The position numbers and the translations under genes are program-made. Below the pieces are notes generated by a model. That model saw only the letters and a list, made by a program, of their open reading frames with translations. It searched no databases and was not told the DNA's origin. Shown piece after piece: positions 49,454 through 58,590 of a stretch of 64,000 bases of DNA (position 1 is the stretch's first letter; each line of letters opens with the position of its first letter). This stretch comes from a virus, in the IMG/VR virus record IMGVR_UViG_3300009126_000404, positions 62,001 to 126,000 of that record; one strand, 5' to 3'.

Positions 49454-52146
49454 TAAAATTCAAATAGATTGTTGAAGGTGTTTTTAGCCGCGGCTTTATC
49501 TAAATCCCACTTCATTACACCTAATAAGTTTTCCAATTTTTTAGTAACTACTACTCTTTCCATATGTTCATCATCAAATGGAAGATCTAAAAACCACTGT
49601 GGAAGCCGTGTTTCATCTGTAGGATAGGCTACACTTGTCATACCTAATGGATTATCTTTTATTCTACAAACAATAGTTTTCATACCATCTGTAATTTCAT
49701 TAGCATAATTATCACTGTTAATTTCACGTAACTTATTCCAATTAAGTGCCGCGGTAACATGGCCAGGCATTGGTGGCTTTTTAATGTCTGCCGTTGTTTT
49801 GTTATTGTTATGTGCTACTTTACGATCTCTTTCAAACTTTGCCATTTTACCTCTATATGCAGTCAAGTTATTAACACGTTTAGGACTACCTTTTTCCCAA
49901 CTAGGCTTGGCTCTATATTCTTTACGAAACTCAATAATTTTATCAATTATTTCTTGTTCTTCACTACCAGTTAGCACATCGAGCAATACGTCTTTTAAAA
50001 AGTCTTGCATCCAAGGTGGAGTATCACTTCTCTTTAAATCTAATCCCATTGCTTTGATATAACCAGGATTACCATCTACATCTTCACGTTTACCTTCGTT
50101 ATCAAATACTAACATTGCGTAACGTTTCTTTGTAATAAAAATACCTGCACTTCCAACCATTTCTTTGTCTGCTTGAATAATACTACCCAAGTCTAATGTA
50201 GTATGAAATGTTCTACTCATAAATCCTGGAAATGTTTTACTTACTTCTTGACATACTGCATCATAATAAGCAATAATATTATCCCTATCCCAATTAATTT
50301 CATTTTTATCAATCTGTTCCTTTAATAAAGGATATGAACTAAAATATGTAGAGTCAGTATCTCCATATACAATTGCTTTACCTTGATGATCATATTCTCC
50401 AGCAATAATTTTATTAATTTCAGCCGCCATATGTCTTGCAATACAACGTCCTGTAAGTGTTGTACTTTGTCCTAATCTACTATCAAAAAATCTACTACCT
50501 GGGTTTAATAATGCACCATACAAACTATTTAAATTAATCTTTTTAACTAACTGTCGTTTGTCCCAAAATGCAAACTCATTGCCGCCTTTTTCACGTGCCG
50601 CTGATGCTTTTGCTTGTAACTCTCTACGATCTGCATACCAACGTTCTAGCAATCCAGGAATAATACCTTTTTTCTCATATGTAAATATTGTACCATTTGC
50701 ACTAATAATCCAAGGTTGCCCACTATTAAAAATAATCTCATATATTTCAGCACCTGTTGCTTTAAAACTAGTTCCATCTTCAAAATCAAGATGTAACATT
50801 TCATCTATATTTTTATCTATTACTAATTCATATTCTCTACACGCGAACTTTCCTTCCCATGCTTCAGCAACTGTTCTTGCATTTTGAATCATTTCTTTTG
50901 TGTGTGTATGGCGAACTTGCCCAACAATAGTTTCTGTACTCATATTGCAACTACGTAAAATACTAGGATATAGACTGTTTAAGTCAATACTACCTATCCA
51001 TTTATGCATTCCTTTTTTAGGATATGCAACATATGCACCAGCCGCCGTTGTTGTATCTCTGTCATAACGTTTATCTGGTACAATCATACCTTTAGTGTGT
51101 GCTTCATTCATAATAGCCTGGTCTGTTTGTGCAACAGCACCCATTGTTGTTTGTAGCAAAACTGTATTAGAATGTGCTAACACATTCGCTAAATCAATAA
51201 ATTGTAATTTAGCATCTAGTTTAACTAATAACTCAACGTCTTGTCTAGAATATGCAATAAACTTTTCAAAGTCATTGTTATAAAGTTGATCTAATGTTCC
51301 TTCGTAATCTACTTTGCGTTCTCCTACTTCGTATTCACCAATTGCATCTAGACTATAACTATGCATTTCATGGTATGTATACTTTCTATACAATTGCATA
51401 TAATCCATATGTACACGACCATATGTATCATATGTTTGTTGCTCTGCACCATAACGTTCGAATTTACGTTCTCTTGGTAACATATCCCATAAACAGAATT
51501 TACGTGTGTGGCTTTTAGACAACACTCGTGATACTCTGTTCACCAAATATGGAATATCAAAACCTTCACTATTCCATCCACTTAAAATATCAGCATCATC
51601 AATTAAATCCAAAAATGCTAATAGCATTTCTTTTTCTGTTGCAAACAAAATAGTATTTTCAAATTTATTAGTAATTTCTTTTGCCTCTTCTAGGTTCATT
51701 GACTTAGGACCAAGAGCAAGACAAATAGTCATATCCATCCAATTACAATGTAAACTAATTGCTGTTAATGGATTAAAAGGATCTTCCGGTGGAGCAAATC
51801 CAACTTCTTTATTAAAATCAGTCTCAATATCAAAAAAGCAAACATTTAACTTAGGAACACTAGTAGGGTCATAATTTTCAGCGAACGTTTTAAAAATAAC
51901 ATTTACATCGCTCTCATATAAACCTTTATGTCCATGAATCTTCTTTTCTGTGTTAAACTTTTTACTTGTGTTACATACAACACGTTCTAATTTCTCACCA
52001 AATATACTTGTGTACTTTCCATTTTGATCTCTATAATAAAATGTATACTTGGCAGGAATTTCTTTAAATTCTCTTTTACCATCTACACGTTCTACTATAT
52101 GTATAATGTCTTTGGCCTTGTCATGAAATGCGTCTACATAACTCAT
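49453..52146 (-). CDS. gp43: DNA polymerase family B (T4 gp43-like)
   Basis: 897 residues, similar to T4 gp43 (898). Exonuclease motifs: FDIETD with D106/E108, WNSEGFDIPYL at 191-201 and YSRQDVELL at 299-307. Polymerase motifs: DLNSLYPSI at 388-396, NLNSLYGAL at 538-546 and YGDTDST at 594-600. All catalytic residues look intact, with proofreading. It should replicate the phage genome with the gp44-type clamp loader. It follows the zinc-ribbon gene with an ATGA-type overlap. Confidence 0.97.
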   Translation of the reverse strand: MSYVDAFHDKAKDIIHIVERVDGKREFKEIPAKYTFYYRDQNGKYTSIFGEKLERVVCNTSKKFNTEKKIHGHKGLYESDVNVIFKTFAENYDPTSVPKLNVCFFDIETDFNKEVGFAPPEDPFNPLTAISLHCNWMDMTICLALGPKSMNLEEAKEITNKFENTILFATEKEMLLAFLDLIDDADILSGWNSEGFDIPYLVNRVSRVLSKSHTRKFCLWDMLPRERKFERYGAEQQTYDTYGRVHMDYMQLYRKYTYHEMHSYSLDAIGEYEVGERKVDYEGTLDQLYNNDFEKFIAYSRQDVELLVKLDAKLQFIDLANVLAHSNTVLLQTTMGAVAQTDQAIMNEAHTKGMIVPDKRYDRDTTTAAGAYVAYPKKGMHKWIGSIDLNSLYPSILRSCNMSTETIVGQVRHTHTKEMIQNARTVAEAWEGKFACREYELVIDKNIDEMLHLDFEDGTSFKATGAEIYEIIFNSGQPWIISANGTIFTYEKKGIIPGLLERWYADRRELQAKASAAREKGGNEFAFWDKRQLVKKINLNSLYGALLNPGSRFFDSRLGQSTTLTGRCIARHMAAEINKIIAGEYDHQGKAIVYGDTDSTYFSSYPLLKEQIDKNEINWDRDNIIAYYDAVCQEVSKTFPGFMSRTFHTTLDLGSIIQADKEMVGSAGIFITKKRYAMLVFDNEGKREDVDGNPGYIKAMGLDLKRSDTPPWMQDFLKDVLLDVLTGSEEQEIIDKIIEFRKEYRAKPSWEKGSPKRVNNLTAYRGKMAKFERDRKVAHNNNKTTADIKKPPMPGHVTAALNWNKLREINSDNYANEITDGMKTIVCRIKDNPLGMTSVAYPTDETRLPQWFLDLPFDDEHMERVVVTKKLENLLGVMKWDLDKAAAKNTFNNLFEF

Positions 52147-52259
52147 ATTTTTTTACTCACTTTTTTAAATCCCCAATCAACAAGATATTTGTGTCCACAA
52201 TTAATACATGGTCGAGGCACTGGTGAAACAAACCTATGACCACATTGTAAACATTCCAA
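52143..52259 (-). CDS. Zinc-ribbon micro-protein (about 38 aa)
   Basis: Two CxxC pairs (ECLQCGH and PCINCGH) form a zinc ribbon. No in-frame ATG lies between the polymerase and the methyltransferase; a TTG at 52259, just after the methyltransferase stop, is the likeliest start, since the nearest ATG (52403) would overlap the methyltransferase by 143 nt. Ends in a 4-nt overlap with the polymerase. May bind nucleic acid. Confidence 0.5.
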   Translation of the reverse strand: MECLQCGHRFVSPVPRPCINCGHKYLVDWGFKKVSKKI

Positions 52260-52260
52260 A

Positions 52261-53379
52261 TCATGTATTATTTTTTTCAAAAACGTATACTCCTTCGAAT
52301 TTTTCTCTACCTTCTGTTTTAAAGTTTCCAACACCAGGACGGGTGTTAAGCAACATCTTAATTGTGTTTGTATGTTTGAATCCAATCTTTTCAGCAAGTT
52401 CAATCCAACGATCTACAACGAAATATTCTTTATTACCATAACTTTTATAGTCTGCAATGTTTGTTGCAAATATTCCATCATCATTAAGACCCTTATGTAT
52501 ATTTTTCATTGTAGGAGCAACATATCCATCAAACCAATCATCCATGCTAGTATATTTAACCATACATTGTGTAGGCTCATCACTGTATTTTTCTAAATTA
52601 AAATAAGGCGGGCTACTAAATGCTAAATCAATATCTTCACATTGATATTCTTCTGATGGCAAACAAATAATCTCAGAACTGTTAGTTAGTAAACTATCTA
52701 AGTATTTTAAATATTCAAATGTTTCTGTATTAGGGTCTGTACCTATATAACTGTAGTTCATATTACTACTTGCTATTCCTATTAACCTTCCACCATAACC
52801 ACAGCTATAATCGTAAATACGACCCCATAGCACCGGACATAAACGTTCTGCAATTGCTCTAGCATGTTGTGGCTTAAAGTTTTGTACATTCTCACCTGTT
52901 ACTAATTCTAAACTTCTACGCATTGCTGTTGGATATACTAATTTATTTCCATCTCTAAATTCAAAGCATATTCTAATAGCTCTACGCAACTTAGCATCAT
53001 CATTAAATCTATCTTTTAAACTATTTGACCCTCTTCCCTTGGGTTCTGCTGTTTGCATATTTGTAAATAAAAATCTACAAAGTGTTTGTCCTAAATTGTT
53101 ACCAAGTCCAATTACATTATTTTCTACATGACTATATGATGCTCGTTTAAATTCTTTTAATGATTGTATTAGTCCATTTTCAGTATAATATATAATTGGT
53201 ACTATACCTCTATTTCTATATATATTAAAAACTTCTTCTATAGTATTTGTAGGATCTTCGTCATATACTTCAGCGGTAAATGTATCCAATTCTGGATACA
53301 AGTCTTCATAACCAGTAAACACATCATTAAAAATATGTTCTGTTCTTATACCCCAAAAATTGTGGATATGATTAATCAC
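52261..53379 (-). CDS. DNA (amino-type) methyltransferase-like protein
   Basis: 372 residues. YDYSCGYGGRLIG at 189-201 is a SAM-binding motif I, IGTDPNTETF the following acidic strand, and SSPPYF at 255-260 the catalytic (S/N)PPY motif of N4-cytosine/N6-adenine methyltransferases. The 180-residue N-terminal part may recognise the target. Protective modification of the phage genome is likely. Note that a non-DNA substrate cannot be excluded. Confidence 0.82.
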   Translation of the reverse strand: MINHIHNFWGIRTEHIFNDVFTGYEDLYPELDTFTAEVYDEDPTNTIEEVFNIYRNRGIVPIIYYTENGLIQSLKEFKRASYSHVENNVIGLGNNLGQTLCRFLFTNMQTAEPKGRGSNSLKDRFNDDAKLRRAIRICFEFRDGNKLVYPTAMRRSLELVTGENVQNFKPQHARAIAERLCPVLWGRIYDYSCGYGGRLIGIASSNMNYSYIGTDPNTETFEYLKYLDSLLTNSSEIICLPSEEYQCEDIDLAFSSPPYFNLEKYSDEPTQCMVKYTSMDDWFDGYVAPTMKNIHKGLNDDGIFATNIADYKSYGNKEYFVVDRWIELAEKIGFKHTNTIKMLLNTRPGVGNFKTEGREKFEGVYVFEKNNT

Positions 53380-53382
53380 GTG

Positions 53383-53691
53383 CTAGGCTCCTAGATAAAA
53401 TTTAAGGATTCCTGAAGCCCAAATAAAAATTGCTATGGCATTAAGAAGAATTAATGATCTATCATGCCATAACATTCCAACTACCATCCAGCCAGCGACA
53501 CCAATAAGTGACATAACCATATTCCATGGTTCGTATCCGCCTATTCCTACTAGTGACATGCCAACAAGAAGAAAAATACTAGAGATCCATTTAATGTACC
53601 AAGATAAATCATATCTTGGTGTTACTTTTTTAATTGCTAGTTTTCTCCAATAACCTTTTTCTTCTTCCAATGGTAAATCTTGTTGTTTCAT
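53383..53691 (-). CDS. Two-helix membrane protein (102 aa)
   Basis: A charged N terminus (PLEEEKGYWRKLAIKK) followed by three close hydrophobic segments from residue 33 to the end. Shares its start base with the DsbA stop. No motif. Confidence 0.7.
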   Translation of the reverse strand: MKQQDLPLEEEKGYWRKLAIKKVTPRYDLSWYIKWISSIFLLVGMSLVGIGGYEPWNMVMSLIGVAGWMVVGMLWHDRSLILLNAIAIFIWASGILKFYLGA

Positions 53692-53948
53692 TAATCTGGT
53701 CGTCCAACACTTTCAAGTATAGTTTCTACTTGATCAAAAACATCTCTTTGTTTATGTAATTCGCCCTTGTGTGCTACTTTAATGGCTTTATTAATAATAG
53801 CAGGCTTAATGTCCATTTCTTCTGCAACGTGCTTAACTGTATCTCGTAGACCTTCATTAAGAGTCTCAACTTCTGCCATAACATGTATGCCTTCCTGTAT
53901 TAATGTTTTAAGTTTTGCTATATCGTCTTGATTGAATGTAATACTCAT
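53691..53948 (-). CDS. dsbA: DsbA-like double-stranded-DNA-binding late transcription protein
   Basis: 85 residues, close to T4 DsbA (89). The order LIQEGIHVMAEVETLNEGLRDTVKHVAEEM followed by IKPAIINKAIKVAHKG matches the DsbA family found in T4-like phages. T4 DsbA binds near late promoters. Own promoter at 53977-54005 with CTAGGAG before the ATG. Confidence 0.82.
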   Translation of the reverse strand: MSITFNQDDIAKLKTLIQEGIHVMAEVETLNEGLRDTVKHVAEEMDIKPAIINKAIKVAHKGELHKQRDVFDQVETILESVGRPD

Positions 53949-53976
53949 AGATATTCTCCTAGTTTAGTTAATGTTT

Positions 53977-54005
53977 ATTATAGACTATAACTAGGCTAAA
54001 GTCAA
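53977..54005 (-). promoter_or_regulatory. Sigma70-type promoter, TTGACT-17-TATAAT
   Basis: -35 TTGACT at 54000-54005, -10 TATAAT at 53977-53982, spacer 17, overlapping the 3' end of the preceding gene. Same -35 variant as the promoter at 33147. Confidence 0.82.
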
Positions 54006-54860
54006 TTGTTTTCTTATGATATTTTGGGTAACATCTACAACCTGCTGTACATCTTTTAAGTCAATATCGTGTTGTCTACGTACAGATTCTAGTGTTGCTA
54101 GTGCAAATAGCTTCTTTCCTTGGTTTAACTGGAATAAACCTTCATATTTTCCATATATATAACATATAGTTTTTAATTTGTTCACTACATCAAATACCTT
54201 TATATCCCATTCATGAAATCCATTTAGCATTTTATATTCTTTTACCCATGTTTTTATATTATGATTAGGGAATATACTTAATGCAAAATACGTTACATTT
54301 GGGTCGTTTAACCAATCATCCATAGCAAGTACAACGTCTGCGTGTTCAGCCCACATTACATCTTGACCTAAGAATTGGTTATATAAATATTTCCATGTAT
54401 GAGCTAAACTCACAAACTTATTCATCTCATCACTGTATTCTCTTTTTAAAAATAAATCCATATAGCTATAACAATTATTACCCATAATAGTAGTAACTAC
54501 AGTTATAGGAAGTTTGTGTTCATTTCTCCATTTAATAATATCTGCTGTATTTGTTGCATGTGTAAACAATGCTATGTGTTTGCCTGGCTGTAACTCTTCC
54601 CATTTATTACATAAATTTTGTAATGTTTCTAGTTTTATATTCTCATTATTTCTTGCATCGTAATTATATATCTTTGCAAAAGAATCTGAAACATTCCACC
54701 AATCATTAATTACAGTAGCATCTTTAAACTTCGAACCCGCCTCGTCCAGCCATAGATTATTATGTACTACATTGTAGAATTGTGGACTTTGGTTGATTAT
54801 GTATGTTAATGCACTGGCGCTGATTGCACTGCGAGTGCATACAAGGTATATTTGATTCAT
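53991..54860 (-). CDS. Sulfotransferase-like protein
   Basis: 289 residues. IYLVCTRSAISASALTYIIN at the N terminus has the strand-P-loop-helix shape with a Ser-rich loop as in sulfotransferases. Further regions (LFTHATNTADI, MAEHADVVLAMDDWL) are consistent with the fold. No confirmed catalytic His or Lys. One of three such genes in this window; targets could be the host surface or a phage molecule. Confidence 0.5.
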   Translation of the reverse strand: MNQIYLVCTRSAISASALTYIINQSPQFYNVVHNNLWLDEAGSKFKDATVINDWWNVSDSFAKIYNYDARNNENIKLETLQNLCNKWEELQPGKHIALFTHATNTADIIKWRNEHKLPITVVTTIMGNNCYSYMDLFLKREYSDEMNKFVSLAHTWKYLYNQFLGQDVMWAEHADVVLAMDDWLNDPNVTYFALSIFPNHNIKTWVKEYKMLNGFHEWDIKVFDVVNKLKTICYIYGKYEGLFQLNQGKKLFALATLESVRRQHDIDLKDVQQVVDVTQNIIRKQLTLA

Positions 54861-54864
54861 ATTA

Positions 54865-55152
54865 CTAACGTCTGTTTGTTTGTTCTAAAAACTTAACACG
54901 TTCATCAAGTTCTTCAATTTTTTTAGATATTTTAGGATTGACTTTTTTCCATGCTTCAGGGTCTTCTTGGAACCAAGTTAAATTAAAACGATTAACAAAA
55001 TAGTCTAATAGTCTTTCCCATTTGCTATATACCCAAAAACTAATTCGGGTGCCACGCATGTATGCGACAAACAATGCACCACAACAGGCTCCACCTATAC
55101 CTGTGTAAATCCACAAGCGATCTGTAGCCATGTTCTGAATTATTTCCCACAT
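54865..55152 (-). CDS. Small membrane protein with coiled-coil tail (95 aa)
   Basis: One hydrophobic helix (about 16-33), a Trp-rich central part and a C-terminal coiled coil (KISKKIEELDERVKFLEQ). Shares a base with the nuclease gene start. Function unknown. Confidence 0.68.
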   Translation of the reverse strand: MWEIIQNMATDRLWIYTGIGGACCGALFVAYMRGTRISFWVYSKWERLLDYFVNRFNLTWFQEDPEAWKKVNPKISKKIEELDERVKFLEQTNRR

Positions 55153-56249
55153 TATTTAATATACATCTGAGGAAATGGATATTGATCTGGTTTAACCATT
55201 GCAATTACGTATGCTGTATCCATATGAAACCTCATGTCCGTTTTGTCTAAATCACTTGCTTGTTGGATATACACTAACGAATCTTTGTTTTTATCAATAA
55301 ACAAAATTCCTTCCAATGCACCTTTTTCTCTTTTAATGCTAAGATAGTTGTTAACGTTTGCTTGTGCATACAACTGAAGTGCTACACCATTATTACCGTT
55401 TACTATAGCATCTGTAATAGGACCAGTGTCAACACCTTTAGTAAATATATTTTGTAAAAGATTGCTTACGTCTTTTTTAAAGGCTGATTTATGTTTTGGA
55501 TCTGTTAAAGAGTTTGCAAATCCAGTTAAGTGTTTTAGATTCATTCCCGATGCTGGTATTTTTAATCCAGATGCTTCTATTAAATCTTTGTACCTATTTA
55601 TAAATTGGTCAACTAATTGAGTATAATTAGACGTAACACTAACATCTCTATCTGTAAATCTTGCCGCACCTACACTTCTTGTTTTTACTTCTACGTTTTT
55701 GCCATCAATTATTAAATCTCCTGAGCCACCCTGTGCTCCAATGCCAGAAATAGTTTTTGAAAGTACTGCTAATGTAAACTCACCTTCTCCAATTCCATAT
55801 CCTGAAACTTGGTTAAGATCATTTACAAATTCTGTAAATGCAGGGTTTACCCCATATCCTGGAAATATTTCTTCAAATGTTGATGCACCTGGTGATATTA
55901 ATTTACCAGTATTAACTAATTTATTAGCATTCCAGTTTGTAAATAATTCTTTTATTTGAGGTCCGGTGAAATCAATTGCCGCAATAATTTTTGCTATCTT
56001 ATTAGTTGCTTTTTGTACGTCTTCATCATCTATAGCGGTAACTCTATTTAATACACTTGCTACTCTGCCACCTGCTCCAACATCACGTAATGCTTGTTCT
56101 ATTTTATCAATAACGGCGGCAGTTGCTTCACCACCTTTACCATCTACAGGAAGAGCTTGGATCTTATCTATTAGTACTTGTTGTAATTTAAGTAACTCTT
56201 TTGGTGATGCTTCATCTAGTAATTTCTCAAATAAGTGTGTTAGTCTCAT
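55152..56249 (-). CDS. PD-(D/E)XK nuclease-like protein with capsid-targeting-like N terminus
   Basis: 365 residues. GEGEFTLAVL (E155/E157), then SGDLIIDGKNVEVKTRS gives D178, E187 and K189, an E-x(n)-D-x(8)-ExK arrangement of restriction-type PD-(D/E)XK nucleases. The N terminus MRLTHLFEKLLDE resembles short T4 capsid-targeting peptides cut after [LI]xE. If both are true, the nuclease is packaged and injected. Nuclease activity is inferred from motif alone. Overlaps the 95-residue gene by 1 nt. Confidence 0.62.
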   Translation of the reverse strand: MRLTHLFEKLLDEASPKELLKLQQVLIDKIQALPVDGKGGEATAAVIDKIEQALRDVGAGGRVASVLNRVTAIDDEDVQKATNKIAKIIAAIDFTGPQIKELFTNWNANKLVNTGKLISPGASTFEEIFPGYGVNPAFTEFVNDLNQVSGYGIGEGEFTLAVLSKTISGIGAQGGSGDLIIDGKNVEVKTRSVGAARFTDRDVSVTSNYTQLVDQFINRYKDLIEASGLKIPASGMNLKHLTGFANSLTDPKHKSAFKKDVSNLLQNIFTKGVDTGPITDAIVNGNNGVALQLYAQANVNNYLSIKREKGALEGILFIDKNKDSLVYIQQASDLDKTDMRFHMDTAYVIAMVKPDQYPFPQMYIK

Positions 56250-56253
56250 TTTG

Positions 56254-56949
56254 TTAATTCCTATATTTAATAAGATCTTTTAATCTTTGTATATCTTGAC
56301 CTGAATCTTCTTTAACAGAAGACCATAATTTAATTGCTTTGTTAATAATGTTATGAGCATCATCGTCTGAGTCAAACCCATGATGACTAGCAAGGTCAAT
56401 TGAATCAGTATTGTAAATTTGTATGTCTTTAGGAATATTAAGATCTACTAGTGTTTTTACCAGTGACTCTGGGCTTGTTGTTTGATCTTCTAATTTGGTT
56501 TGAACGCCATTCCAAGTATATAATTCAACCATGCCATCATCTGCCTTAAAGGTAATACTTTTAGATGGCCTTGCTTCTTTAAAACCCTTTGTTCTACGGT
56601 CAACCGCTACTGTTTCTTCTAATTCTAAGTCGTAGTGTTTTTTATATGGGCCGGAAGCTATACTTAGGTTGCTAATATGGACTTCTATAAATTTTCCGTT
56701 ATTTAATTTAACATCAACTAATCCACCTCTTCCCATTACAGAAAATACCCTTCCGTTTTTTCCAGACTTAGTTAGAATAACTTTTTGTCCTTTTTTAACT
56801 TTATTAATGGTAAGTGGTTTAGTATTCTTCATTGAAGAATCTTTGTCAAAGTTATATGCAACATTTTTATATTGAGCATGGGTACGAGCCTCATCAATAT
56901 CTGTAGATTCATTTGCCTGCATCCAACGTGTTACTTTATATTTACTCAT
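56254..56949 (-). CDS. Unknown protein with KOW-like beta segment (231 aa)
   Basis: A beta segment IKKGQKVILTKSGKNGRVFSV...VDVKLNNGKF resembles a KOW/SH3 motif. Later part is mixed helix with a DLASHHGFDSDDDAHN acidic loop. No enzyme motif. Part of the 56-64 kb block of probable virion or virion-linked proteins. Confidence 0.68.
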   Translation of the reverse strand: MSKYKVTRWMQANESTDIDEARTHAQYKNVAYNFDKDSSMKNTKPLTINKVKKGQKVILTKSGKNGRVFSVMGRGGLVDVKLNNGKFIEVHISNLSIASGPYKKHYDLELEETVAVDRRTKGFKEARPSKSITFKADDGMVELYTWNGVQTKLEDQTTSPESLVKTLVDLNIPKDIQIYNTDSIDLASHHGFDSDDDAHNIINKAIKLWSSVKEDSGQDIQRLKDLIKYRN

Positions 56950-56961
56950 ACTTACGCTCTC

Positions 56962-57219
56962 CTATTTCTTAATTGCTTTCCAAAGTTGATTAACTAACTT
57001 ATCTTTTCTTTCTCTTCTATCTAGCTCAATTCCATAAGTTCTACCAATTTCTTCTAGTTTCACTTTGGTTAATTTTGCTAATTCTTTTTTATTTCTAAAT
57101 GCCGGTTTTATTATTATTGGGTTAGTAACGGTCTTTTTCTTAACTGTGACCTTAGGTTTTGATACAAATACTTGTTGTTTTGCACCATCGCCAAACATTT
57201 TTTTAATCCAATTAAACAT
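56962..57219 (-). CDS. Small basic protein with SAP-like helices (85 aa)
   Basis: Very Lys-rich. The second half (ELAKLTKVKLEEIGRTYGIELDRRERKDKLVNQL) resembles a SAP domain, which binds DNA. The first part is a short amphipathic and basic tail. Could be a DNA-binding internal protein. Confidence 0.62.
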   Translation of the reverse strand: MFNWIKKMFGDGAKQQVFVSKPKVTVKKKTVTNPIIIKPAFRNKKELAKLTKVKLEEIGRTYGIELDRRERKDKLVNQLWKAIKK

Positions 57220-57222
57220 ATT

Positions 57223-58590
57223 TTATTTTTCCCTCTTTCCTTTTATCCACTTAGCCTTTTCAGCTATATGATATGCTTCTTTTTTCTTATCTTCTTCAAC
57301 TCTGTCACTGTCTAAATAATTCCATAATGAATCAAGTTGCATCATTTCTTTTGGTGATAAGCGATCACCTCTTGCTACTAATTCATCAAATACTGCAATT
57401 TCTCTTTTTAATTCTTTTTTAGTCATCGCTCCAGGATGTTTACCTGAAAGTGTCCACGGTGATCTACTTGGATCTATTTCTTTTATAATTGATTCGTTTG
57501 CTCTTTTTAATGCCTTTGCTACACTTGGATGACTTGCTAAACCTTTTGCAAGTTTCTCAATAGCCGCATAAGCACCATCATAATTACCATCTCTATATCT
57601 TGGATCATTTAAAATTCCAAATGCCATTTTAATTTGTTTTGGAGAATATTCATTTAATGTATCGTCATGACGCCTGTTATTTGGTTCGAATCTAAAATCG
57701 TCGCGGTCTGCATCTGCTAACTTTAAATCGTCTGACATTGATTCAGTAGGATGATTTGCATAATTTGCTCTTATAAGACTTGGCTTTAATCCAAGTTCTC
57801 TAGTTCTAATATCATCAACAGCATTTTGAATTCTGTATGCTATCTCATTTTTAAGTTTAGAAGTCATATCTTCAGGCCTATGTTTAAATAATATTTCTAC
57901 ATACTCGTCAATTGTGTTTAAGTATCCTTCCATGTTACCCTTTGGTCCTTCTGTTACTTTTTCTCTAATGCCTCCAGTACCTATTTCATCTCTACAATCA
58001 GAACAAAGAAAATTATAAGGTTCTTCTGAGGCATGATCTGTTGAAGCTGGAATATCTTTACCACATTCTAAACATTTTACAACTTTTTCTTCTTTTACTT
58101 TTTCTGCACTTTCAGTACGATGTCGCCCAATTACAAGTTTGTCAAAAGCACTTTCCATATTGTCAACCATCGTCTCATAGCCACCAAGCATATTTCTAAT
58201 GTCATTAACCATATCGGAACTGTTATCTTTGCCTTCAATGTCTTGTAAGTTAAGAAGTATTTTTCTTACTCGCTTTAATTCTTTTCTTAAATTATGGATT
58301 TGAATACCTTTATAATCATTATAATCTTTACCTGATTTAACATTGTCATGATAAAGATCACTTGCTTCGTCCTCTTTAACACTTTCAAGCATTTTCCAGT
58401 ATTTGTTTACAATACCTCTACGTGCTTCAATTTCGTCTGGAAGAATATGCCCACGAGCATAATGATCTCCTTGAATTTGTAACATTAATTTTAGTTCTTC
58501 TTCTGTACCAAAGGCTCTGGCCATTTCCACACCATTTTCTGTGTGATAATTTTTATCTTCGTTATCTAAAAACTGAGCCTTTGTAAACAT
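57223..58590 (-). CDS. Unknown large protein with CxxC pairs (455 aa)
   Basis: A zinc-binding segment, C173-x2-C176 and C196-x2-C199 (CLECGK...CSDCRDEIG), looks like a DksA/TraR-type zinc finger inside a largely helical protein. A later block, SPKQIKMAFGILNDPRYRDGNYDGAYAAIEKLAKGL, appears a distinct domain. Shares TAATG with its neighbour. Function unknown; virion-associated is likely from position. Confidence 0.65.
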   Translation of the reverse strand: MFTKAQFLDNEDKNYHTENGVEMARAFGTEEELKLMLQIQGDHYARGHILPDEIEARRGIVNKYWKMLESVKEDEASDLYHDNVKSGKDYNDYKGIQIHNLRKELKRVRKILLNLQDIEGKDNSSDMVNDIRNMLGGYETMVDNMESAFDKLVIGRHRTESAEKVKEEKVVKCLECGKDIPASTDHASEEPYNFLCSDCRDEIGTGGIREKVTEGPKGNMEGYLNTIDEYVEILFKHRPEDMTSKLKNEIAYRIQNAVDDIRTRELGLKPSLIRANYANHPTESMSDDLKLADADRDDFRFEPNNRRHDDTLNEYSPKQIKMAFGILNDPRYRDGNYDGAYAAIEKLAKGLASHPSVAKALKRANESIIKEIDPSRSPWTLSGKHPGAMTKKELKREIAVFDELVARGDRLSPKEMMQLDSLWNYLDSDRVEEDKKKEAYHIAEKAKWIKGKREK

